From Cryptomeria japonica (Eukaryota; Streptophyta; Pinopsida; Cupressales; Cupressaceae), in NCBI RefSeq assembly GCF_030272615.1, contig NC_081407.1, positions 99,989,897 through 100,053,896 on the forward strand: DNA of 64,000 nucleotides. The letters are read 5' to 3'. Of the stretch, positions 37,284 to 49,400 are shown piece by piece. The stretch's first letter is position 1. The number at the start of each line of letters is the position of its first letter. The position numbers and the translations under genes were made by a program. Below the pieces are notes generated by a model. It worked only from the letters and a program-made list of their open reading frames with translations, made no database searches and was not told the origin of the DNA.

Positions 37284-39296
37284 TGTAATGTCCCCTACTA
37301 TGTTTTAACCATAATTAATCCATTTCAATATACTTATGACTCACACTAAATATATTAAGAGACATTTCCATCTTAACATGAATCCATCAGTGATATTCCA
37401 CTGCTCACTCGATTAACTATAAATAAATCGTTCATCTATCATACACCATAATTCTTAATGCAAGTGTCAAACCAACTGTAATGTCCCCAACACGAAAACA
37501 CCTCCTTTCCCAAGTTCTTAAACACTGACAGTAGTAACTTACTAAAAAGGATTATGCATATAAACATATTCTGCTTAGCATGTATTATCTTCTGAGCTCT
37601 TTCTGATTTACAATCTAATAATGTTATTTGTCTGATTAAAACATTATGTGTGTATATAACATTATTGATATTACATCATTACTATATATATATATATATA
37701 CTTGTCCTTATTCTGGTTTGAATATATACTCAGAAATACATATATTAATTAATTAATATAACCAATTATTGAAGTATTTGCTAAATACCTATTATATACT
37801 GTATTGAAACTATCACTACTTAAAACATTAGTTATGAATATTTTTAATGGCTGGTACCAGGGCAGACAGATCTGACGCATGACAGATCTGGTCTGCCACT
37901 GTTATGAATTAAGTATTACTATTGTACATGTTGCAGTCTATGTAATATTATTATTAAATTCTGCATACAAACATATTCGGGCTACATATATTAAGCATAC
38001 TTACTAATCACATCCCCCATGCATACCACCCAGAACAGGGATGCTACTGCCTGTAACTCAATAACAGTTCTGATCTGATCTGATCGATGCTGCCAGATCA
38101 TATATATTCCCTTTCCTAATCTACTCTAAACTCAGAAACAAATCATTCAATTTGCCCCTTGTTGAGCCAATTTATGTTTACCTTACTTTTAATGGTTAAG
38201 TGTCTAATATTGCCAATGAATCAGTGATCTCCAAGAGTTGTGTTGCTTGGTACAAATGATTATATGAATATCTAAATGTGTTTCACTAATGGCTTAGTAA
38301 ATGAATGATGAATTCAATCAATATTATCGCTAAGTGAACTTATGATGGCAAGATCTGAGTTTAATATAGATTCTGCTCTCAAGAAGAAATCTGATATGCA
38401 TCGCAATCTGAGAAAGGGAAGGATGACTAATATATCTACCAATCAATCCTTCCTAAACGCCAATACTGTGGTGTGGATTTGTGAATGTATATCTATATAT
38501 GAACAGATCTATGAATTATATAGATAGTCACTGTCTTAGATTAATATTAATGTAATCACATGAGAATTTGTACGAGAGATACTAGTCTCAGTCTAATCGC
38601 TATGACTGATTTTAATTCTTAATTCCTGTGAGAAAGATGATGCTGTCTCTTTTTATCAATTTATATATTTCACGGGTCTTATGGTCTACAAGGATGGATT
38701 CACCACTCTTCTTTGTCGTCTTTGTCCAGTCAGCTATCGATTCCCCTAAATAGTTAATCCCGTCTTAGTTCCACACACCCTGCTGTGGACGATTTGAGTG
38801 ACTTCTTATATCTTGCCAGAGAAAGGGTTGCATCGTTCCAAACAGATCGCATCTCCCTATAATATAAACAAATCGCATCCTCTACAAAATGATTTGGGGT
38901 TAATGATACAGTTTTTTTCCTTTGGGGAATCTTATTAGGATCGCAATATATACGTGATGCCTAAATAGGCTTCTTATTAGTCATTGTCTATTCTATTGTA
39001 TTTTAATAGTATTGTTATTATTTATTATTGATTGTGTAAATTATATGTGTATTATTTTAAATAAATAAATGGTGTTTACAATAAATTATGTTTATGATTT
39101 ATAATATATAAATATGTTTATAATATATTTGAATATTTCAAGATTTAATTAGTAATAAATATTAATAAAATAATAATATTTAATATATAAATAAATCTCA
39201 AATAATAATTCTTTGGTAATTATTATATTAATTAATAATAATTGTTTTATTTAGGATATATATATATATATATATATAACGATCAAGGAGGGGACA
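37284..39296 (+). mobile_element. candidate solo LTR, TGTAATGTCCCC type
   Basis: 2.0 kb from TGTAATGTCCCC to AGGAGGGGACA. Flanks TGACA (37279-37283) and TGACG (39297-39301) match in four of five bases, and the ends are inverted to each other (TGT..TCCCCT / AGGGGACA). A second TGTAATGTCCCC lies at about 37479. No coding region inside. The single mismatch and the internal repeat make this tentative. Confidence 0.4.
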
Positions 39297-39301
39297 TGAC
39301 G

Positions 39302-40110
39302 TGACACCAGTGAATCATTTTCAATTTTCAGCATTGATATTTCTATTGTTAATCTGTGCCAGCCAGATTTAAATTTTGTATTTTTATTGGAAGGCTTATT
39401 GCTAGATCTGGTTTCATTCATTTGAGTTTCAGTTTTTGATTCATCTGGAAAGCTTGCTGCCAAATAAAACATTCTTAACTTCTAGATGTGATAATGGTTG
39501 CAATATTGTGCTTGTGTTGCTTGCTGCTGACAAGCATATAATTGTAATATCATTCTAACCCTTTCACCATGTGCTCTCATTTTGCCTTCATGAGAATTTT
39601 GGTGATCAAAAGATGCTAATATTTCATTCTTGCTCATCATCAAAGTGAAAAATCGGAAATTTTTTAGTTTGGGACTTAACAATTTTTAACAACTGCAACT
39701 AAAGACCAATATTTATTATTGGAATCCTTGTCACATCAGCACCGTTATAATTGCAGCAAGCATGCACTTTTAAATTGCAGATATGAATATCAAAGTTACA
39801 ACTAAAACCCTCATGCATACGTTGTTCAAAATAGCATAGATAAATGGAAGCAATAGCAAAGACCCAACTTGCAAATTTACTACAATAGTGAGCTGAACAA
39901 AGGTAAGATTACCAAAACATGAAAAATACAAGCAACACCACAGATATAGTAATTGTTTTGGCTAGAATCATTATCAAATGATACTGCAAGTTTTTATAAA
40001 TATAATAACAAAGTAGCAAGATACTCCTCTGTCCCTCCTTGGGCACGCGTATCCCCATATCCAAAATGGATGCGTATCTGATATGGCCCGGATACACTTT
40101 AGATACCTAT
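39302..40110. other. unassigned
   Basis: No gene or element recognised. Confidence 0.5.
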
Positions 40111-42453
40111 TGTGACATTTTCACACATCGCCCCATTGCAAATGGGGACCCCCACTTTTTGCTCGTAGGTTAGATGTCTTAGACTAGTCATCTAGCTTGG
40201 CAATAATTTCTTTAGCTATCAACCTCTTGCTTGAGAGGGGATGCAGTGCAATTTCTAGGTCAGGTCACAGTATAGGTCTCGGGTGTGATAGGAAAGCAAG
40301 TGAAGAGGTTGATGAAAGAGTGGAAGTGGTTGAGGCAGGCTTGATTTGGAGAAGTCTAAGTGAATGCATTCCTCACTCATCCTTACCCTCGACATCTTCC
40401 TCACACATCCAAATCCACGACTTTCCTAAGCCCGACACATTCCTCACCACCCCAAATCCATGGCTAGGAAGGAAGGTGATGCTTTTGTCCTTGTGATCAA
40501 TGTCTTGAGAAAGGAAGGAACAATACTGATATTGGATCAAGCAAGAGGAGAAGTTGATGAAAGGAAGGAGGAAGATAGACTTGAAATGAGTGAAATCAGG
40601 CCTAAATTAATCTAGGCCTAAAATTAATCTAAGTGAACAACATTCCTCATGCCTTAAAGAGTCCGACCTTCCTCACTACCTAAAATCCCTGACCTTCCAA
40701 AGAAATGCACCTTCTTCATCACCCAAAAACCCCGACATTCCTCACTCCCTCAAATTCCCGACCTAGCAAGGTGACTTGAAAGTTTTGAAAACAAGGATGT
40801 GATCGCTGAAGGTGAATTTTTTTTGAAGAGAATTGACTGAAGGAAACCCCGACGTTGTAGGTGAAAGACAATGAAGATGCACATTCCTCAGTGCCTCAAA
40901 AGTTTGGCACATTCTTGACAATGTTCCTCACCCATCAAAAAGTATGACACGTTCCTTGAGCACATGACTGATCCCTCCAAATCCACGACATATTCCTTAT
41001 TCCTCCTTACCCATGGCATGCTCCTTGCACTTGAAAGTCTGACCATTCCTTAACAACATTCCTTGCGTCCTATGATCCGTGGCACATAGCATATCTACCT
41101 TCCTCATGCATCCTTATCCACGGCATGTTCTACATTCCTCATGACTCCTTCCCCACGACACATTCCTCATCACTCCAAATCCACGGCACATTCTTAAGAC
41201 ATTCCTGACCCCTTCAAAAGCCCAACACATTCCTTTCCCCCCATAATCTCCGACCTAGGTAAGTTATGAAGTGCAGCAAGTCTGACTACCACTTGGTGAA
41301 AACATCAATCAGACCTTTAGGAGGTGAAGCCTCAGACTGAAGGCATGGGCAATCAGACTTCAAATAAAATCAGACCTGAAACATAACAAAAAATCAAGGA
41401 TCAAATCACCATAGTACCATCGCCTAGGATGCATATCAGATTGAGGATGTTGAGAAATCTGTCTATATCTTGTATGTTTCATGTCTTCTCTGTTAATGTT
41501 GCCAGAATGATCAAGTAAAGGGATGAAGGCGCAGATTAAATACAGCATTAAGGAGCTTACCATTGCAAAGGAGGATTGTAGATTGATGAACAAGTGAAGG
41601 AGAAGGATATTGCACTGCTGCAAGTGAATCAAGGATCAGTCTCAAGGGAATTCAATCAAGATGGTCAAGACATGAAGATCAATTGCAATGAACATGAGGG
41701 AGGGAACTTCACAAGGAGCTGATGAATCTGGTATCAAGATCATCTAGCTAAGCAGGGAGGCTGATTGTTTTAACTTTTACATGAGGAACACCTCAACATT
41801 CATCAACATTGCAAAGGAAGCATAAGGATTCAGCATCACAAAGTAAAGATCAATATCATGAAAGAGCACTAAAGGAAGGAATTATTCAACTATCTTGAAT
41901 TTCCTCCAGAAATCCACAAATTATGGCCTGTACAACAAGGAAATGTTCCAAGTTCAAGGCTGGGATGCAATGCATGACGGAGTTCTAGACATCATAAAGA
42001 AGGAGTTTCCACACAAGAGAAAGAGAATGCAAATGTGATCAAGGTAGAAGATAGTTCTAGAAGAGTTAATCAAAGTTAGAAGATGATGATGCAATTTGGG
42101 AATATCTCCCATCATCATCACTGCAGGTGCTTGGAAATGTTGAGTATCAAGAGATATTGCCTGAATCACAAACACTTGTGATGAGTTACAAGGTGTGGAG
42201 TAAGCTGAGGTGGCGCTTATTCATTTTTCAACCTGATCACTTTATTCCAAGTCAAGGCATCCACATTCAATGCACTTGACTCATCCAACAAGGAGGATAA
42301 CTACCATATGAAGGCACAAAGTTTGATGTACCTACCCTCATCATCTATTGGTTGGAATTCAATGAAGGACACGTGTCCTATTTATTGTAATTTTATCATT
42401 GGTCAAGCATTAAATGCTATGTAATGGGTGTAACAAACCCTAATTAGGGTTTC
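40111..42453 (+). repeat. Gypsy-type LTR with internal degenerate repeats
   Basis: It begins TGTGACATTTTCACACA, followed by the hairpin CCCCATT-GCA-AATGGGG (40131-40147). From about 40364 to 41240 some 16 degenerate units around CATTCCTCACxCC occur, mixed with CCACGAC or CCCGACA. The end is not defined, because a later solo LTR (42454-43293) interrupts it in AAACCCTAATTAGGGTTT. Calling it an LTR rests on the TG start and its general look. Confidence 0.4.
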
Positions 42454-43293
42454 TGTTGAAATTATAGCTAAGTTCGGATTACATGTAATTATAGCTTGCT
42501 ATGAATATTGGGCAAGACCTATATAATGTAACTTGTGGATAGGGCAAGACCTATATAATGTAACTTGTAATTAAGCAAGACCTATATGTAACTTGCAATT
42601 GTATTGGACAAGACCTATATGAATGTAACTTGTAATCTATAGGTTTGATCCTATTCTTGGCGCCAAAACAATAAAGCCGACCTAGGTAAATTGGGAGGCT
42701 ATGTCACATATATATACAAAGCATCATTCATGCTTATTACACATTCATTTTCCACACAGTGATCTCCTTCAGCGACAATCAGAGAATACATTCATTCAGC
42801 AGTAATCAGCGAATCCATGCAGTCATCAGCGAATACATTCTTATCAGCAGCGAATCATCTTCTATGCTCAGCGAACTGCTTTCTGGAAACAGCAAACTCC
42901 ACCTTGAGGACAGCGAAACTTATTCAGAGGACAGCGAACCTTGTTCAGAGGATAGCAAACTAGATACAAAGGACAGCGAACCTTCTTGAGGCAGTGAATT
43001 GATCTGCAAATGGTGTCTTGAATCAGCATTCAAGTGTACTGCAGATAAGTCATTTCATTAGTGTATGCCCTAGTTTGAGTACTCCATACTACTGTTCATA
43101 TTCTGCAGTTCTGATTGCTTCAAGTGTTGAAGCAGATTTGTAAAGACTCATACTGATTTGTCATAATAAGATTTGAGATTATAGCTGGGTTTTTCACCTC
43201 CAAGAGGGAGGTTTTCCCAGGGTAGTTAGGTGTTCTTTGTGTGCATTGAATTGTCTATCTGTTATTTGCTACAGTCTGATCCTAAAACTAACA
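42454..43293 (+). mobile_element. Copia-type solo LTR with internal minisatellites
   Basis: 840 bp, TGTTGAAATT to AAAACTAACA, between exact direct repeats GTTTC (42449-42453 and 43294-43298). Inside: four copies of about 30 bp built on CAAGACCTATAT and GTAACTTG (42509-42645), an array of AGCGAA-containing units (42770-42990), and the conserved CTGGGTTTTTCACCTCC / GGAGGTTTTCCCAG block near 43190. A 76-codon frame at 42759 is only the repeat read through. Confidence 0.9.
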
Positions 43294-43298
43294 GTTTC

Positions 43299-44137
43299 TA
43301 TCTTTCGATCTTGGCCATTGATGAGGATTTGATATAGGCCATTCAATTGTTTTGACAAAACTATACAAGGCTCCACTTCTTGATTGGTAAAGGTTAATAG
43401 TTGATATATGTTAGATAGCAAGCAACTAGCAGTTAGAAGTAGAGTATACAACTAGATGAATAACCTGTCTAACTCTGCTACTTAATCACACCCTCACAAG
43501 CAACTATAGGATGGTACGGCCTTGCCAGGGCCTATCTTTGGAAATCTCTAAAGAAAACTTTCATAATACTAATCAGAAATCTGCACTCAAAAAGCATCAA
43601 AAATCTTCATTTTTTTTGAAACCTTGAATTCCAAAAACCGATGAAACAAAGGTGATTCTTGTGTGAAAGAACTCTACCAGCTAGGGAGCATCTTTCAAAT
43701 TTGAAACTAGTGATTTAATGAGGGTTTTTGTCCTTGATCAATCCTTGGAAGAACTCTCCGTTTAATTCTAAAATATCCAGTTTTGTATGCTTTTCTGAAT
43801 AATGCAAATGAGAGCCCAATATCTCCTTTTATAGAGTTGGGGGGAAAATAATCCAATTTTAAATTCAAATAATTCATCTTCCCTTAAATGTCCTTTTTGA
43901 GAATTGAAAATTAACTTATGTCTAAGTTCCCCTTCCCTAGGCATCCACTTGAGGGGACACAAAGTTACTTTATTAAAATAACACTAAATAACATGACCAT
44001 TAGACTTTAGTGCATCATATAAATATTTTCAACCATGTTGTTGGAAACCGCTGCCAAGGTCTCAGATACCAAAACTGATCGTGCTAAGGAGTAACTGAAG
44101 TTGAGGGAAGATGTCTGGTGCCAAAACAAGAACTTTA
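43299..44137. other. unassigned, LTR-like texture
   Basis: No coding region. Parts (43790-43960) look like a minus-strand LTR (CTTTTATAGAG), but no ends can be placed. Confidence 0.4.
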
Positions 44138-45615
44138 TGTAATGTCCCCATCTTGAGCCGAGTCAACTTTGTTGACCGTTAGCCTATTCAACTAGTTGTT
44201 GTAGGCTAATTGAGTGTTTAGGGAGCTCCACAGTTCTTGAAGGGGTTTTTGCTCAGCTTATTTCCAGGTTTTAATCATGGCATTGAGTTCTGTTGTCAAC
44301 ATGCTTTGGGATGACACTTTCAAAAGCATTTTTTGACATTTGGTTCGTCCTCTACTTTTTAAGGAGCCTATTGCTATTTTCAAAAAGTCAACATAATAGC
44401 CTCAATTATAATTCTTTGTTGTTGGTTTCAGACCAACATAGTTAGTTTTGGGATTCTATGGTCTGATGATGTTTCCGTGGGTCAGATGGAAAAAATTAAT
44501 AAATGCCTAAGTTATAATAGTTTATTATAAAGTTACACTTAAATATTTATTTAAATTATGAAAGTGACTTTATATTTATTACTTGAGTGCTTGGAGACAT
44601 AAGTATTTAATTTTTATAAAGTTCATTTTATTTCTCCAAAAGGTGGGTGTTGAGTTTTCGAGGCAAATTATCAAAAATAAAAGGGCATTTTTGAAGCTTA
44701 TTTTCATATGCTTGGATTTCTATGTTGTTGGTATGCTGTGGGGTTTTTTCTCCAAGAATTCCTGAAGACAAAAACCTTCAAGAAGATTATCTTCCTTGGT
44801 GGTGAAAGATGCTCCCGGGTTGATTTGTTGATAGTTTCACGCAATAACTATGTTGGCGCTTCAATGTAATGCTTTGCAGAATTATTTCAAAGGGTTTGCA
44901 GGTACAAGTCGAAGGTTAACTCTGTGAAAATCTTGTGAACAAGACAAATTTATGAGTTGCAGAGTGTGTGGTGAAGATTTCCAGTTTTTCCGTACAATTT
45001 CCAGCTACTCTGGAATCCACATTTTGGCTCATAATTTTACAAATATTGATCGAATGGTTCTGGGCATCGTTTCTATCTTCTTTCCCTAGTTGGGCGGCCA
45101 AGATTGACAGGTTTGCAAAGTTTTGTGAGTTAAAATTTTTCTAGAGAAATCACCCTTCCCAGGCAGGCCGTAGAGTTTTGAGGTGACTTTAGGAATTGTA
45201 CTAGGGTTTTTGGGAGTTAAAAGGCTGCAAATATCTTTTCTGAAGTGGATGCCTTGGTATAAGGTACCCTTGTTTGCAGTTTGGAAAGGTTTTGCGAAGA
45301 AGTGAAATAGATATGAATTTTTGATCAAAATTGCCCCTGCTCGAGCAGCACTAGGTCCCATAGCAGCAGTTTTGAGTTGACAGTTTGATCTTAGTCAGTC
45401 TGATCCAAGTTGCAGGTTTGAAACAGTACGTATTGCTTAATTTTTTCCATGTTCTTTCAGTACTAAAGCTGATAGCTAGTTGCCTTAGTTATGTATTATA
45501 TAATGGATGTGAAAAATCAAATGAAAACTTTGAAATAGTAGCAGCAAATGTGTTTTGTATTGAAAAAGTTAATTCTGATTTTATTATCAGCAAATTACTT
45601 TTCTAATGGTTGTGT
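44138..45615 (+). repeat. chromovirus-type LTR, interrupted by the Copia element
   Basis: It starts TGTAATGTCCCCATC and is similar to the 3' LTR at 21030 over about 700 bases (TGTAGGCTAAT, GTGTTTAGGGA, TGGTGGTGAAAGATG, CTATGTTGGCGCTTCA). Its right end is uncertain; the Copia target site (TATTG, 45616-45620) lies in or just after it. Confidence 0.65.
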
Positions 45616-45620
45616 TATTG

Positions 45621-45659
45621 TGTTATTATGAGGATCCGGTTACTACTGAGAGGGAGGAG
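45621..45659 (-). repeat. Copia 3' LTR, first part
   Basis: 39 bases (TGTTATTATGAGGATCCGG onward) identical in start to the right LTR at 61268, cut off by E1 at the AGGAG target site (45655-45659). Confidence 0.95.
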
Positions 45660-45918
45660 TGTTGGTGGCATTATTGTACACGGGAATAACATTAGTTAAT
45701 TATGTGTAATTGTTTTGGTTAGTTGGCAACCGAGGGGTGGAAGTTGCGGTGCGATGGTTGGCGCTCGCACCCCCTCGGTACCCTTTTATACTTTGGAATG
45801 TAACTTGTAAAATACACTTATTATGAATAGCACATCTGATATACTTTGTCTGATATTTAAGGCATTATTCTGCATTATGTTCTTTATGCCTTAAGTTATT
45901 CACTCGAGAGGGCAAACA
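45660..45918 (+). repeat. E1 5' LTR
   Basis: 259 bp. A strong hairpin (ACCGAGGGG at 45729-45737 with CCCCTCGGT at 45771-45779, and an inner pair GGTGCGA / TCGCACC) stands just before a TATA-like TTTTATAC (45783-45790). Confidence 0.95.
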
Positions 45919-45934
45919 TTTGGCGCCGCTGCCT
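45919..45934 (+). other. E1 primer-binding site
   Basis: TTTGGCGCCGCTGCC directly after the LTR. It is close to TGGCGCCGTTGCC, the primer site of many plant Gypsy elements, which pairs with the 3' end of a tRNA (aspartate tRNA in Athila, by recall). Confidence 0.75.
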
Positions 45935-45977
45935 AGACGTACTCGGGAATGGAAGACACGGATGGCGCACAGACACA

Positions 45978-46346
45978 ATGGGCCTACCCGTTGGTGAAGT
46001 AAACCCAGAGGCTGACGACGCACAGACAAAACTTTACACAAGAGAAGACATGACAACACGAGAATTTTCAATTTTGCTCCAGGTAGCCATTCAGACCTAC
46101 GTCCGACGAGAGGCGGCGGAGGCAGAAATCCCACCAAGTGTCGTGTGGACAGCGCTGGAGCTTAGCCCGGCAGTAAACCGGTTAATGAACCACCTCCCCC
46201 GGCTGCTTGCACAGGCATCGCTGGCACAGCAGGCCCACCTGGACGAGATTGCCCAGGAAGAGCGACGACAACAAATTCTGCAACGCTACGAAGAGAACAG
46301 CCAACGGGAAACGGAAAGAGATGGCGCCAGGCCAGTAGGGAATTGA
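45978..46346 (+). CDS. E1 ORF0, conserved small protein upstream of gag
   Basis: 122 codons, ATG at 45978, stop TGA at 46344. Function unknown and no family recognised. The middle is predicted mostly helical: QVAIQTYVRREA, then SPAVNRLMNHLPRLLAQ, then a charged tail (EERRQQILQRYEE). The same protein is encoded at the same place in element E2 (63150-63521); my hand alignment of the 71-residue core gives 42 identities. Intact in both copies while gag-pol of E1 is broken. It lies 120 bases before gag in another ORF, not fused to it. A short upstream frame (45949-45999) overlaps its start. Possible roles (gag accessory, RNA binding, regulator) are guesses. Confidence 0.8.
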   Translation: MGLPVGEVNPEADDAQTKLYTREDMTTREFSILLQVAIQTYVRREAAEAEIPPSVVWTALELSPAVNRLMNHLPRLLAQASLAQQAHLDEIAQEERRQQILQRYEENSQRETERDGARPVGN

Positions 46347-46374
46347 ACCGTGAACTTCTTATTTTCAAATAAAA

Positions 46375-46413
46375 GTGTCATTGACACGAGTTGTACTTGA
46401 GCAGATGAATTAA
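46375..46413 (+). promoter_or_regulatory. conserved palindrome and mini-ORF between ORF0 and gag (E1)
   Basis: GTGTCA-T-TGACAC (46375-46387) followed by ATGAATTAA (46405-46413), a start, one codon and a stop, 62 bases before the gag ATG. The same pair occurs in E2 at 63571-63610 although the surrounding spacer has diverged. Function unknown. Confidence 0.55.
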
Positions 46414-46466
46414 TAAAGACATGTTTTGATTTATGAATTGAGAGTTATGGAAATGTGCGACAATTA

Positions 46467-49400
46467 ATGCCAAACCTAGTGAATAAAGATAGAAATAAAA
46501 AACCAGAAACGAACGAGTGGGAGGCCGTGCAGAGGGCTTTGATTCTGGAGCAGCAAGTAGAACGTAGACGGAGGTTGAGGCAACTTGCCGAAGGACGACC
46601 TGCCGAAGGGGGGCCCGAGGGGAACCAAGGAGGTGTCACGGAAGGTGCAGAGGCTGACGGAAATTTCTACGCGTCGCCAGATCATCGTAGGACGCGGAGC
46701 CACGAAGAATTTCTAGAAGAAACAAGGTTACGGCGAAATCTAATCGAGGAGACTCGAGATCAGTTTAGGAACTTATCCCTTACGCCACGAACTGAAGATC
46801 ACCAACGAGAAGCAGGAGTAGGCGCGTGTCAGAGCGAAGGGGAGGGCAACAGTATGGGTGTAGGTGCCACACACGACAGGCAAAACACCGTACCTCCAGG
46901 ACACACCACCAACGCCACCGGAGGAAGCAGCGCAGGGCCACAGACACAGACACAACCGCCCCCAGGAAGACGACTAGGGATGGCGAGTAAACAAAAATTG
47001 CCAAAGTTCACAGGGGAAAGCAAGGAAGACCCCTTATGGCACTGCCGTACATGTGAAACCATTTGGTCTGCCAACGGAGTGACAGACCAGAATGACTGGG
47101 TACAGCAGTTCCCAGCCACGTTACGTGGAGTTGCCATCGATTGGTACTCCGATGTAGATAAGCAAAAAGTGGCCACGTGGGCCAACCTACAGAAGGAATT
47201 CACGGAGGAGTTTCGGTTGCTCTGTGATGGCAACGAAATTGTAACAGAGATATACAGTACCAAACAATGTACCAAGGAGACAATACGGGCATACAGTAGG
47301 AGATTGAAGGAATTGTTGGGTAAAATGGAAAGCCAACCGGCTGAGGGCTTGAAAAAACGATGGTTCGTGGAAGGATTGAAATCCTCCCTAAGGAAAAAAA
47401 TGAAGATTGTACCCTCGACGTCATATGACGATGCCTATAACAGGGCGATGGATCTAGAAAGCGAATACAAAACATCAAGGAAGAAGAAAAGTAATAAATA
47501 TTCATCTGACGATGATGAAGATTCTGACGGGGAGAGCAGTAGCGGTGGCGAATCGAGTAAAAAGGTACACGCGCTCCAAAAGGACATGGAACGAATGCTG
47601 AAAGAATTCAAAGCCATGAAAGGGAGTACAAGTAAGATGGAAGAAAATGAAGTGTGGTGTACCGACTGTAGGGGTGACGGACACACCAAGGGGTCCTGTC
47701 CCAAGAAGGCTTTCTGTGACATTTGCCAGATTGCGGGACATTTGACAAAGGAATGTCCCTACAATATGAAAACCAGGAACCAACAAGTTCTCGTCACGCA
47801 AGAGCAGCCAGCCGTTGGAATGTCGCAAACTGCCAACAATAATGCATCATCTGGCGGATATCGAAACAACCGGCGAGGGGGGAGGACCAATAATAATAAT
47901 AGGAGTCGAATCCAATATGATGCAAAGGGACGGCCAATGATCCAGTGCCGAGCCTGCAATCAATGGGGCTACTTTGCTAGAGAATGCACCTCAGAAGAAA
48001 CTCCACAAAAGTTATGCAAATGGTGTGGGCCTGGAGACCACGATGATGGAACGTGCCCAAAGTCTGGAGTAAACCTGCTCAACATCGACAGGACGGAGGA
48101 ACGGGTATTGGCAATCACGCGGTTGCAGGCAAAAAAGGCCACATATCCGGACCCTCGCACGGAGAAGCAACGGGTGCTGGAGGCCAAGGCGGAAGTGGCG
48201 AAGGAAATGTTGGCACAAAGGAGCACCCAGGAAGCGGTAAGTACCTCCCGATCTGAGGCGGAGGAGAATATCCTGAAGCAAATGCTGCAGATTGAAGTGC
48301 CGGTGAAAATGAAGGACCTCCTGGAAACGATGCCGCAATTACGTACGACACTCCTACGTATGGTCCAAATAACCCCACACAGTCAGGCAACCCAGAATAC
48401 GGATGGCACCGGCAGAATACCTACAGACCCATTGGTCCTGACACTATACAGTGGCCGACACCCAGCGGTGGTAGAAATGGGAATACCGGGAACCATTCTG
48501 ATTGACACTATCGTCGACGGCGGGTCTGGGGTGAATGTGCTTTCGGAGGAAACCTGGAAGCAGCTTGGCAAACCAACACTATGGCCGTCAACCTTTAATT
48601 TACTGGGAGCGGATCAACATGGTATCAAACCCCTTGGAACGCTCATGGCGCAACAAGTGACCATCAGGACACAACCATTTGTCCTCGACTTCGTGGTGAT
48701 TCCGCTAGCCAAGAAAGGGTACGACGCCATTCTGGGTAGAGGGTGGTTGGTGGCAGCCAGAGTGAATCACAACTGGAAGCGGAACACGTTGTCAATGGAA
48801 AAAGTCGGGAGAAAATTTATTATCGACCTGAAGACACAACTTGTGAGTGAAGAACTCGCGTCGGAGTCAGAATCAGACGACGAAGGCGGAGTTGACGGAG
48901 GAAAGTACGGGAGGGAACCGAACGAGGAAGGCGTTCTCGGAATCCAAGGATGTTCTGAGGACGAGACCGATTCCCTTAATGGGCTCTTCCATTGGCAAAT
49001 GGAGGACTACGAGCTGCTGTATGGGTGTAACATGTTGCAGATTGACAAGGATCGGGACGAGAATGAATTTCCGCCAGCGTACGGGGAATACACCGAAGGG
49101 GATGCCCCGGTCAACAAAGTACCAACACACAGGTTTGACATTACAAAACCAATCCAGTACGAAGAGTCCGTAAAACCGACAAACCTTGGTACGGAAGAAG
49201 AGCCAAGAAACATCCTGGTTGGCGACGACTGGAACCCAGTCCTGAAAGCCTCCGCCTTTAAAATATTCATGGAATACAAGGATTTATTCGCTTGGACGTA
49301 TAAGGACCTCAAAGAGGTACCGCCAGAATTGTGCCTACACAAAATTTCACTTGTACTTGGGGCCGTACCTGTACGGAAGAGGCCATACAGAATGAATAAA

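Noticed and set aside
42759-42989. 76-codon Ser/Glu/Asp repeat protein
   Set aside because: It is the AGCGAA minisatellite of a solo LTR read through.
46829-47828. Long antisense frames across E1 gag
   Set aside because: Shadows of the GC-richer gag coding sequence on the other strand.
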